A stretch of 8,573 nucleotides of DNA. Source: Armatimonadota bacterium. GTDB taxonomy: Bacteria; Armatimonadota; UBA10988. A program made the position numbers and the translations under genes. This document shows, one piece after another, positions 1-6,995 of this stretch; the stretch's first letter is position 1; each line of letters starts with the position of its first letter. The DNA is taken from contig JACPDV010000581.1 of NCBI GenBank assembly GCA_016183835.1, positions 9,454-18,026 on the forward strand. Direction: 5' to 3'. The notes beneath the pieces were generated by a model, which was not told the origin of the DNA, did no database searches, and was given only the letters and a program-made list of their open reading frames with translations.

Positions 1-1610
1 GGCGTCTCGACCTGCGCGGCACGGGGCGTGAGGACCGCCGCGGCCGGCGTGCCCGCGGCAGTGAGGGTCGTGCCGAAGATGCGGTTGCGCGACATGCGGC
101 GGAGGTCGGGCTGCTCGCGGCCGTCGGTGTGGAAGACCAGCGCCACGCCGTCGGGCAGGGGCGCCAGGGCGGGTCGCGAATCCTGCCGGCCCATCCTGGC
201 GGCGCAGCGGCGGGCGGCGGACCAGGCGTTGCCCTCCAGTGAGGCGACCCAGCTTTCCCACGAGGTCTCCTGCCACACCCGCTCGCCGGCCTGCCTCGGC
301 ATCGGCAGCGCCCGGCGGTGGACCAGCCACAGCCGGCCGGCGCCGTCGACGCTCAGCCGGACGTCCTCGCCCTGTGGCGTGAACGGGTCGGGCGCGTCGA
401 GCCACCGGCCGTCGCGCAGGCACGCCACCTTCACGGCGCGCGGCGCGTACAGCCGGGCGCCCTGCTGCGCCTTGGGCACCGTGGGGCCGGTGTCCTTGCC
501 CCAGTTCTCGGCGCCCTCCTGCCAGGCGAACCACACCTCGCCGCCCGGCCCGCAAGCCACCGTTGCGCGCGCCTCGAACCGTGGCGAGGTCGCCACCGGC
601 AGGATCGTCGGGTCCGCCTGGTCCACCCGCGCGGCGAACACGTCGTAGCTGCCGTTCCGGTAGCTGTCCCAGGCGGCCCACACGCCGGCCGGCCCGGCCG
701 CGATCGCCGGCGCCCACTCGTTGGCGGGTGAGCCGTCCACCACGAACGGCTCCGACCACTTGCCGTCGCGCCAGCGGGCGCCCAGGATGTCGGCCGACGC
801 GCCGCGGTACGCCCGCCAGACCGCGTAGACCGTGCCGTCGGCGGCGGTGGCAAGGGCCACGTCGCTGTCGTTGCCGGGACGAGTGAGGCGCACCGGCGCC
901 TGCCAGCCGGCGGGCGTGAGGCGGGCACTGAACAGATCGTAGTCGCCGTCGGCGAAGCCGCTCCAGGCCACCAGGAAGCCGCCCTGGCCGTCGCCGGTCA
1001 CCGCGAGCCGGTAGAGATCGCCGGCGGCGCCGGGGAGCGGCGATGCGGGACCCCAGACGCCGCGCTGAAGGCGGGCGAAGAAGAGCTGCTCCTGGTTGTC
1101 GGCCTGGCTCCACGACTGCCACACGGCCACCACGTCGCCGCCGGGGAGCGCTGCCGCGGCGGGATAGTCGTCCTCCCGCGGGAGGTCCTGGAGCCGGGTG
1201 TAGACCGGGGCGCGCTGAGCGGAGACGGCGCCGTCGAGGCCCTTCGGCTGCGCGCCCCAGGTTAGGTCAGCGAGGGGCAGCGACCACTGCCGGCCGTTGG
1301 CGGTGAGGAGCAAGCTCGCCGCGGCGGGGGCGTTGAGGGTGACCAGGAGCCCGTTCGGCTGTGTGCGCGGCTTGCCCTGAAGGGGCGGCAGGGGATCGGT
1401 GGTGAGGTGCCAGGCGCCGTCCCCGTCAAGTCCGTCCTCCTTGCTGAACAGCCAGCTCTCGCTGCGCAGCACCTGGCCGGCGTCAACGCTGAGGCTGCCT
1501 CTCCACGGGGTGGGAGCGGTGTCGGTCAGCCCAATCTGGAGGAACACGGCGAGCTGCTCGGCGTGCGCGGCCGCGGCGAGGAGCGCGGCGAGGAGGGCGA
1601 ACCGGCGCAT
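1..1610 (-). CDS. Exported propeller-repeat protein, N-terminal 536 residues (C-terminus outside window)
   Basis: The frame is open from an ATG at 1610 to the left edge of the window. A GGAG ribosome site lies 6 nt before the ATG. Residues 1-18 form a signal peptide (basic MRRF, then an Ala/Leu core ending AHA). Residues 19-130 look like a beta-rich N-terminal domain. From about 150 on there are roughly seven copies of a degenerate blade with the pattern (V/L)-W-x-(A/V)-W-x-S/A-(Y/F), an acidic-aromatic turn, F-x-A-R, then W-x-x-P; they fall near residues 157, 211, 260, 309, 357, 426 and 487. The best copy contains AAWDSYRNGSYDVFAAR. This fits an extracytoplasmic beta-propeller that binds a ligand or serves as a scaffold. 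From memory, similar N-termini occur in large exported proteins of Planctomycetota-like bacteria that carry a PHP/DUF3604-type domain further on; that part is not visible here. The exported repeat protein is well supported, but its function is unknown. Confidence 0.85.
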   Translation of the reverse strand, partial: MRRFALLAALLAAAAHAEQLAVFLQIGLTDTAPTPWRGSLSVDAGQVLRSESWLFSKEDGLDGDGAWHLTTDPLPPLQGKPRTQPNGLLVTLNAPAAASLLLTANGRQWSLPLADLTWGAQPKGLDGAVSAQRAPVYTRLQDLPREDDYPAAAALPGGDVVAVWQSWSQADNQEQLFFARLQRGVWGPASPLPGAAGDLYRLAVTGDGQGGFLVAWSGFADGDYDLFSARLTPAGWQAPVRLTRPGNDSDVALATAADGTVYAVWRAYRGASADILGARWRDGKWSEPFVVDGSPANEWAPAIAAGPAGVWAAWDSYRNGSYDVFAARVDQADPTILPVATSPRFEARATVACGPGGEVWFAWQEGAENWGKDTGPTVPKAQQGARLYAPRAVKVACLRDGRWLDAPDPFTPQGEDVRLSVDGAGRLWLVHRRALPMPRQAGERVWQETSWESWVASLEGNAWSAARRCAARMGRQDSRPALAPLPDGVALVFHTDGREQPDLRRMSRNRIFGTTLTAAGTPAAAVLTPRAAQVET

Positions 1611-1669
1611 GGCAGGCTCCGCGGGTACAGGCAGGTTCGCGCTCGGGCGGTGCCGTCCTTCAGGCTGGG

Positions 1670-1705
1670 CGCGCGGTGCGCCACGTCAGGGTGGCGCACC
1701 GCGCG
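1670..1705. terminator. Perfect 15-bp GC-rich hairpin, possible terminator
   Basis: CGCGCGGTGCGCCAC at 1670-1684 is exactly the reverse complement of 1691-1705, leaving a 6-nt loop. The hairpin starts 23 nt beyond the stop codon of the metal-binding barrel gene and lies between that gene and the next minus-strand gene, where a terminator for the barrel transcript would be expected. Neither side has a U-tract, so it is not a canonical intrinsic terminator. It may instead stabilise a 3' end or act in both directions. Confidence 0.6.
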
Positions 1706-1727
1706 GCTCGGCGGAGTCGTTCTCGAT

Positions 1728-2717
1728 CTAGAACTCGAAGCCGACGGCGGTCCGGAAGAGATCGTCACTCACCGGAGTGAGCCCGAAGGCCGGCGCGATG
1801 TGGACCATCACGTTGGGGGCGGGGTGGAACATCACGATGGGTTGGAGGTAATGCGGCTGGACCTTGAACGGCCCGCCGAACGCTCCGCTGTTGCCCAGGC
1901 CCCCGTACAGCTCGAATCCAATGCCTGTCGGTTTCCAGGAGTAGCGGCGTCCGGCCTTCCGTCCGGCCGGCTCGAGGGCCATGCCGCAGACGGGACACTT
2001 GCCCGGCTGGTTCGCTGTCTGGTCCGGGTGCATCGGGCAACGGTAGGGCGCCGCGCCTGCCGTCGGCGACGCATCCTCGTCGTCCTCGTCCGCGCCGTGG
2101 TGGTGGTCGCCGAGAGTCTTCCGGAATCCCAGTGCGTAACAGTAGTCGGTGAAGAGGCGGCGCTGGAGGTCCATCTCGTTGATCCAGTTGAACGCGACAT
2201 TGTACGGTCCGAAGTCGCGGGAGAGGATGATGCGCGTTTCGAGGATGCGCTCCCGTTCCGGTTCCGGGCCAGCGGGTTCACCCTTGCCGTCCTCGCGGCC
2301 GCTGACCTCCATCTTGAACCGGGTCTGCGCGTCCAGGTCCTCGTATTCCATGTAGAGGACAGGGTTCAAACCCTTGTTGGCGGCCCGCTGCAGGCGGTAG
2401 CGGTTCTCCCAGCGGAATCCCGTGTACCTGGCCGCCTGCCGATCGAAGTCGAAGAACCCCTCGAGCATCAGCTCGGAGGCCCACTGGTGGGTGAAGCCGT
2501 ACTCCAACTCGATCATGTTGGACATGTACGTCCCTACCTCCGGCGTCCGCTCCCGCGGGATGGTGAAGTCGGTCATCACCATGAGCTCGGTTTCGCCCTT
2601 GTTGATGTGGTGGTTGTAGGTCACGAAGTAGATGTCGTTGCCGGCGCGAACCGGCCGCACGCCGGCCAGGGCCGTGCCCATCAGCAGCAAGAAGACCACC
2701 TGCGGTCGGGTAGTCAT
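1728..2717 (-). CDS. Probable outer-membrane beta-barrel with an inserted heavy-metal-binding domain
   Basis: The product has 329 residues. The ATG at 2717 was chosen because AAAGGA lies 7 nt upstream and a signal peptide follows at once (residues 1-25, hydrophobic core VVFLLLMGTALAGV, likely cleaved after VRA). A longer reading through the promoter region is not credible. Residues 28-200 and 255-329 alternate aromatic/hydrophobic and polar residues like barrel strands, and the chain ends in the phenylalanine of VGFEF, a typical outer-membrane-protein ending. Between them are DHHHGADEDDED (204-215) and a compact motif at 225-250, YRCPMHP followed by CPVCGMALEP. The latter is the signature of the heavy-metal-binding domain seen in CusB-type efflux adaptors and some P-type ATPases. 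I infer metal capture or sensing at the outer membrane. The barrel family is not named, and which metal is bound cannot be read. Its promoter carries a Fur-family operator. Confidence 0.82.
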   Translation of the reverse strand: MTTRPQVVFLLLMGTALAGVRPVRAGNDIYFVTYNHHINKGETELMVMTDFTIPRERTPEVGTYMSNMIELEYGFTHQWASELMLEGFFDFDRQAARYTGFRWENRYRLQRAANKGLNPVLYMEYEDLDAQTRFKMEVSGREDGKGEPAGPEPERERILETRIILSRDFGPYNVAFNWINEMDLQRRLFTDYCYALGFRKTLGDHHHGADEDDEDASPTAGAAPYRCPMHPDQTANQPGKCPVCGMALEPAGRKAGRRYSWKPTGIGFELYGGLGNSGAFGGPFKVQPHYLQPIVMFHPAPNVMVHIAPAFGLTPVSDDLFRTAVGFEF

Positions 2718-2809
2718 GGGATTGTCCTTTCTGCGCGAGTCGTGAGAGGGCCCATGCGGGCCGCGCGGCGGCCCCGGGCTCCCCGGAGCGACCGCTCGAG
2801 CGACCGATC

Positions 2810-2836
2810 TGAAAATGAGAATGGTTCTCAATTTCA
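2810..2836. promoter_or_regulatory. Fur-family operator (Fur/Zur-type box)
   Basis: This is an AT-rich island in GC-rich DNA with two 12-bp arms, TGAAAATGAGAA (2810-2821) and TTCTCAATTTCA (2825-2836), separated by 3 bp. The arms are complementary except for one pair (2815/2831). The core, TGAGAAT-G-GTTCTCA, fits the 7-1-7 Fur-family pattern TGATAAT-N-ATTATCA. The palindrome begins about where transcription from the adjacent minus-strand promoter should start, so a bound repressor would block initiation of the metal-binding barrel gene. The sequence alone does not separate Fur (iron) from Zur (zinc) or another family member. Confidence 0.78.
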
Positions 2837-2843
2837 AATTGAC

Positions 2844-2872
2844 ATCATAGGGGGTCGACAAGGAGTTGTCAA
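2844..2872 (-). promoter_or_regulatory. Sigma70-type promoter for the metal-binding barrel gene
   Basis: Read on the minus strand, TTGACA (2872-2867, a perfect -35) is followed by a 17-bp spacer and TATGAT (2849-2844, five of six matches to the -10). The expected start is near 2837, giving a leader of about 120 nt before the ATG at 2717. The start point abuts the Fur-family palindrome. No equally good promoter is visible on the plus strand of this intergenic region. Confidence 0.75.
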
Positions 2873-3011
2873 GGAGGAATTCCTGTCAACTGGGCCGGGA
2901 AGTCAGAAGATACCGGCGCAGAGCGAGGCGCCGCGCGAAGGGTGTCGTCCGACCTGCAGGCAGGACCGCCGCAGGCGGTGTCCAAGCCGTGAGCCACAAC
3001 GAGGTGGCACC

Positions 3012-3932
3012 ATGGAGACCGTCCGCATCCCCGGCACCGGGCTGGATGTGTCGCGCCTGATCTTCGGCTGCATGCGCCTGCCGCGCGATGTCGGCGACGC
3101 CCGAGTCGTCCTTCACGCCGCTCTAGAGGCCGGCATCGACTTCTTCGACCACGCCGACATCTACGGCGGCGGGCAGTGCGAGACCGTCTTCGGCCACCTC
3201 TGGGCCGACGGCGTGGCACGCGACGCCGTCACCGTGCAGTCCAAATGCGGCATCCGGCAGGGGCGCTACGACTTCAGCTACGAGCACATCACCGCCGCGG
3301 TGGAGGGCAGCCTGAAGCGGCTGCAGACCGACTACCTGGATCTCCTGTTGCTCCACCGCCCCGACGTGCTGATGGCGCCCGAGGAGGTGGCCACGGCGTT
3401 CGACGAGCTGCACGCGGCGGGCAAGGTGCGGCACTTCGGCGTGAGCAACTTCACCCCGGCGCAGATCGAGCTGCTGGGGCAGTGCGTCAACCAGCCGCTG
3501 GTGGCCAACCAGATCCAGCTCAGCCTGGCGCACCTGTACGCCATGGACAGCTACATCGTCACCGGCTACGGCGAGGAGAAAGTGCCGACGCGCGGGGAAG
3601 GGGTTCTCGAATACGCGATGCTCAACGCGATGTCGATCCAGGCCTACGGGCCGCTCGGCGCGGGGCGGCTGTGCGGCACACCGGTGGGCGACGACCAGCC
3701 GGCCGTGCGAGCGGTGGCGGGGAAGATCGGGGAGCTGGCCGCGGAGCTGGGGGTCAGCCCGGAGGCGGTGGCATGCGCCTGGCTGATGCGCCACCCGGCG
3801 GGGATCCAGCCGATCATCGGCACCATGAACCCCCACCGCATCCGCGGCGCGTGCCGGGCGACGGAGTTCGAGCTGACGCGCGAGCAGTGGTATGCGTTGT
3901 ACGTGACGGCGCGGGGCAAGGCGCTGCCGTAG
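3012..3932 (+). CDS. YdhF-like NADP-dependent aldo/keto reductase
   Basis: The product has 306 residues, a normal length for the family. The ATG at 3012 has GAGG 7 nt upstream, and the protein begins directly with the first family strand (ETVRIPGTGLDVSRLIFG); the frame continues open upstream but without protein-like sequence. The catalytic tetrad is complete: D46 and Y51 in DHADIYGGGQCE, K78 in SKCGI, and H115 in LLLLHRPD. GKVRHFGVSNFTPAQ (about 139-153) and PIIGTMNPHRIRGA near the end, where the NADPH-binding loop lies, closely match E. coli YdhF as I remember it. The enzyme should reduce a carbonyl to an alcohol, or the reverse, in the cytoplasm; its substrate is unknown. It is the first gene of an apparent operon, ending 16 nt before the next start. 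The family call is secure; the pathway role is not. Confidence 0.93.
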   Translation: METVRIPGTGLDVSRLIFGCMRLPRDVGDARVVLHAALEAGIDFFDHADIYGGGQCETVFGHLWADGVARDAVTVQSKCGIRQGRYDFSYEHITAAVEGSLKRLQTDYLDLLLLHRPDVLMAPEEVATAFDELHAAGKVRHFGVSNFTPAQIELLGQCVNQPLVANQIQLSLAHLYAMDSYIVTGYGEEKVPTRGEGVLEYAMLNAMSIQAYGPLGAGRLCGTPVGDDQPAVRAVAGKIGELAAELGVSPEAVACAWLMRHPAGIQPIIGTMNPHRIRGACRATEFELTREQWYALYVTARGKALP

Positions 3933-3948
3933 GGCTGAGGAGACCCCC

Positions 3949-5001
3949 ATGACCCCCAAAGACCGCGTCCTGGCCGCCCTCGCCGGCGACAGCGTCGACC
4001 GCCTGCCCCAGTTCGACAGCTTCTGGGGCGAGTTCGCCGCGGCCTGGCGGCGCGAGCGCCAGCCGCCGGACGGCGTCTCCATCGACGACTATTACGGCGT
4101 CGACATCGCCATCTGCGTCGCCGAGGAGGCCACCTTCTTCGCGCGCCAGGAGGTCCTCGACCGCACCGACGGCGACGTAGTGCGGCGGGACGGGTGGGGC
4201 AGGACGCTCCGCGAACGCGCCGGCGCGTTCTTCTACGAAGTGCTCGAACAGGTCGCGCCCACGCGCCAGGGCGTGCTCGAAGCCGAGTTCGACGACCCCG
4301 CCGACGACCGCCGCTACGCGGCCTTCGTTCGCCATGCCGAAGACTGCCGGGCACGCGAGCTGGCCGCTTTCTGCAAGATCGGCGGGCCGTTCCTCCGCAC
4401 CACCTTCGTCCGCGGAGAGACCGACTACCTGATCGACATCGCCGAGGATCCCGCCTACGCCCGTGCGCTGGCCGATAAGATGGCCGACCACCTCCTCGCC
4501 GTCGCGCTCGAGTCCCTTCGCCGCGGCGAGTTCCATGACACAGGCGTGTGGATGTTCGACGACATCGCCCACAACGGCGGGCTGTTCATCAGCGAGCGGA
4601 GCTTCCGCGAGGTCTTTCTGCCCGGCTACGAGCGGATCGTCCGCGGCTGCAAGGAGGCCGGCGCGCGCTACTTCGTGTTCCACTCCGACGGCGACATCCG
4701 GGTCATGCTGCCCTACCTGGTGGAGATCGGCGTGGACGGCATCAACCCGGTGGAGCCGCGCGCCCATATGGACGTGGTCCGGCTGCGGCGGCAGTATGCC
4801 GATCTGCTGACCTTCATCGGCGGGGTGGACAACTCCGGAGTGCTGGTCAACGGCACGCCCGACGACGTGCGCGCTCACGTGGCGCCCATCGCCCGCGCGG
4901 CGCGCCAGGAGGGCGGGATCATCGTCGGCACCCACAGCATCGGGCCGGATATCTCGGTCGATAACTACGAGGCCTACCGCGAGACCGTGCTGGCCGCCTG
5001 A
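3949..5001 (+). CDS. Uroporphyrinogen decarboxylase superfamily protein, divergent, substrate unknown
   Basis: The product has 350 residues. The ATG at 3949 is preceded by GAGGAG at a normal distance and lies 16 nt after the reductase stop. The opening MTPKDRVLAALAG and the later FHSDGD (244-249), GVDGINPVEP (261-270), FIGGVDNSG (289-297) and a C-terminal GTHSIGPDISVDNYEAY segment are the conserved positions of UroD-fold TIM barrels. It is unlikely to be the haem enzyme HemE: the RQAGRY-type N-terminal arginine motif that binds the substrate propionates is absent. It also lacks the His/Cys/Cys zinc pattern of MtaA/MtbA methylcobalamin:coenzyme M methyltransferases; the residue after H245 is followed by D and G, with no cysteine nearby. 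Many such proteins are loosely annotated as uroporphyrinogen decarboxylase. The setting, between a reductase gene and a membrane-protein gene, suggests small-molecule metabolism rather than haem synthesis. Confidence 0.85.
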   Translation: MTPKDRVLAALAGDSVDRLPQFDSFWGEFAAAWRRERQPPDGVSIDDYYGVDIAICVAEEATFFARQEVLDRTDGDVVRRDGWGRTLRERAGAFFYEVLEQVAPTRQGVLEAEFDDPADDRRYAAFVRHAEDCRARELAAFCKIGGPFLRTTFVRGETDYLIDIAEDPAYARALADKMADHLLAVALESLRRGEFHDTGVWMFDDIAHNGGLFISERSFREVFLPGYERIVRGCKEAGARYFVFHSDGDIRVMLPYLVEIGVDGINPVEPRAHMDVVRLRRQYADLLTFIGGVDNSGVLVNGTPDDVRAHVAPIARAARQEGGIIVGTHSIGPDISVDNYEAYRETVLAA

Positions 5002-5066
5002 GCCGGGAGGAGCCGCGCCGGCCGCGGTCGAACCTGCGCCTGCGTTCGCTTCCGGAGATCCACCCG

Positions 5067-6995
5067 ATGGCGTCCGAGCCGCGCGGCAGCCCCGTCAGCC
5101 TGCGCTCCGTGCTGCTCGGCCTGGCCCTGATCCCCGTCAACGTCTGGTGGTTGATCCAGATCGAGTACGTTCGCTACTCCGACACGCCCACCATCCCCCA
5201 GCTCTTCTACCACGCCGTGGCGGTCTTGACGCTCCTCACGCTGGCCAACGCCGCCGTCGCCCGCCGCTGCCCCCGGCACGCGCTCTCGCGCGGCGAGCTG
5301 CTCACGGTCTACGCCATGCTGGTGATGGCTTCCAACGTGGCCGGGCACGACCAGCTCCAGATCCTGTTCACCACCATCTGCTGGCTCTACGCCCGCGCCA
5401 CGCCGGAGAACCAGTGGGCCGAGAGCATCTTCCCCCACCTCCCGCGCCGGCTGGTGGTCACCGACCAGAAGGCGCTCGACGATCTCTTCCGCGGCTACAA
5501 CGACCGCTATCTGGCCGACCACTGGCAGGCCTGGGCCGCGCCGCTGGCCGTCTGGACCGTGGTGGCCGCGCTGGTGGCTTGGACCCTCTTCTGCGTGGCG
5601 GCGCTGCTCCGCCGGCAGTGGGACAATGAGCGGCTCACCTATCCCCTCGCCGACGTGCCGCTCGCCGTGACCGAGACGGGCCTGCCGCTGTTTCGCTCGT
5701 GGGCTTTCTGGGTCGGCTTCGCCCCGGCCGCCGGGCTGCAGCTCCTCAACCTCTGCCACCAGATCTGGCCCGGCGTGCCGGGTATCAACATCGGCGTCTG
5801 GCACGTCAACCCGCAGGTGGGCCTGTGGCGCTACCTCGGCACCATCCCCATCTGTTTCTACCCCTTTGCCTTTGGCGTGTCGTTCCTCCTGCCCACGAAC
5901 CTGGCCTTCTCGTGCTGGTTCTTCTTCCTGGTCACCAGACTCGAGAAGGTGGTGGCGGCGTACTTCGGCTTCACTGAATGGGAGGGCTTCCCGTACGTCA
6001 ACGAGCAGGCCACCGGCGCGTTCATCGGGTTCGGCCTGTTCGCGCTCTACGCCGCGCGAGCACATCTGCGCGCCACGTTGCGGATCGCGTTGCGCGCCGA
6101 GCACGGCGAGGACGCCGGCGAGCCGTTGAGCTATCGCACGGCCTGGCTGGGGTTCGCGCTCGGCGGCGTGGCGCTGATCGGGTTCTCGATGGCCGCCGGC
6201 CTGCGGCTGTGGACCGCCCTGGCGTACTGGCTGATGCTCCTCGGCATCATCCTGGCGGTGGCGCGGATCCGGGCCGAGGTGGGGCTGCCCAGCATCGAGC
6301 TCTACCAGCGCGGCTCGGACGATCTGCTGCGCCGCGTCTTCGGCACCGCGGCCTTCCGGCCCAGCGAGCTGGTGGTCTTCACGCTCTTCTTCTGGCTCAA
6401 CCGCACCCACCGCAACTACAACCTGCAGCACGAGTTCCACGGCCTCCGGCTGGCGTCGCGCACGGGGCTGGAACTGCGCGGGTTCGGCGGAGCGCTGCTC
6501 CTGGCGGCGGGGGTGGGGATCGTGGTCGGGCTGCTGGCGATGCTCCAGGTCAGCTCGCAGGTGGGCCTGGCGGGCGGGCGGTTCACCGGGCCGGCGGGCT
6601 GGGCGTTCGGCAACGATCCGTGGCAGAAGCTGGGCCGCCACCTGCTCATCCCGCAGCCGCCGGAGACCGCCGGGCGCTGGGCCTACCTGGTCGGCATGGG
6701 GATCTGCGCGCTGCTGGTGTGGGCCAGGGCGAAACTGGTCTGGTGGCCGCTCCACCCGGCGGGCTGGGTGGCGGGCAACAGCTTCGCACTCCTCCGCCTG
6801 TGGGTGCCGCTGACGCTCACCTGGGCGATCAAGTCCCTGCTCTTGCGCTACGGCGGGCTGAAGGGCTACCTGCGGGCGCTGCCGTTCTTCCTCGGGCTGG
6901 CGGTGGGCGAGTTCTCGGCCGGGCTGCTGCGGACGGTGATCGACCTGGCCTGGGGGCTCTACCTGCCGGCTAACTCCGGGATTGGTGGTCTGTAG
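5067..6995 (+). CDS. Large polytopic inner-membrane protein, DUF6785/DUF6784-like
   Basis: The product has 642 residues. The ATG at 5067 follows GGAG (5054-5057) at 9 nt spacing and lies 65 nt after the upstream stop. About 12-14 hydrophobic segments are visible, including 12-34, 44-66, 158-181, 212-234, 258-290, 358-377, 382-400, 474-494, 572-592 and 604-630. Landmarks I recall from the DUF6785 family are IPVNVWWLIQIEYVRYS (22-38), SRGELLTVYAM, ATPENQW and LLRRQWDNERLTYPLADVPL (180-199). The C-terminal part has NLQHEFHGLRLASRTG (452-467), WWPLHPAGW (559-567) and LLLRYGGLKGYLRALPFFLG (591-610), as in DUF6784. The function is unknown. The overall layout suggests a transporter, possibly distantly like oligopeptide transporters, but I cannot test that. 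As the third gene of the operon, it could import the compound handled by the two enzymes. Its 3' end overlaps the convergent kinase gene by 26 bp. Confidence 0.88.
   Translation: MASEPRGSPVSLRSVLLGLALIPVNVWWLIQIEYVRYSDTPTIPQLFYHAVAVLTLLTLANAAVARRCPRHALSRGELLTVYAMLVMASNVAGHDQLQILFTTICWLYARATPENQWAESIFPHLPRRLVVTDQKALDDLFRGYNDRYLADHWQAWAAPLAVWTVVAALVAWTLFCVAALLRRQWDNERLTYPLADVPLAVTETGLPLFRSWAFWVGFAPAAGLQLLNLCHQIWPGVPGINIGVWHVNPQVGLWRYLGTIPICFYPFAFGVSFLLPTNLAFSCWFFFLVTRLEKVVAAYFGFTEWEGFPYVNEQATGAFIGFGLFALYAARAHLRATLRIALRAEHGEDAGEPLSYRTAWLGFALGGVALIGFSMAAGLRLWTALAYWLMLLGIILAVARIRAEVGLPSIELYQRGSDDLLRRVFGTAAFRPSELVVFTLFFWLNRTHRNYNLQHEFHGLRLASRTGLELRGFGGALLLAAGVGIVVGLLAMLQVSSQVGLAGGRFTGPAGWAFGNDPWQKLGRHLLIPQPPETAGRWAYLVGMGICALLVWARAKLVWWPLHPAGWVAGNSFALLRLWVPLTLTWAIKSLLLRYGGLKGYLRALPFFLGLAVGEFSAGLLRTVIDLAWGLYLPANSGIGGL

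Noticed and set aside
28..928. Several Arg/Pro-rich open frames on both strands at the left end.
   Set aside because: They overlap the propeller gene in other frames and have no signal peptide, repeats or domain motifs.
2839..2844. A plus-strand TTGACA that could be a -35 for the reductase operon.
   Set aside because: At 16-18 bp spacing the downstream hexamers are GGAGTT-like and not a credible -10.
2871..2877. A perfect AAGGAGG on the plus strand that looks like a strong ribosome site.
   Set aside because: No ATG or GTG follows at a usable distance, and the segment overlaps the -35 element of the minus-strand promoter.
1407..3011. A plus-strand open frame running into the reductase, which would make an 841-residue protein.
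   Set aside because: The part before the ATG at 3012 lies antisense to the barrel gene and across its promoter and Fur-type operator, has no domain-like sequence, and a good ribosome site precedes 3012.
3123..4935. Long minus-strand open frames opposite the reductase and UroD-like genes (3123-4082, 3814-4935).
   Set aside because: They are low-complexity shadows of genes with intact catalytic or fold motifs on the other strand.
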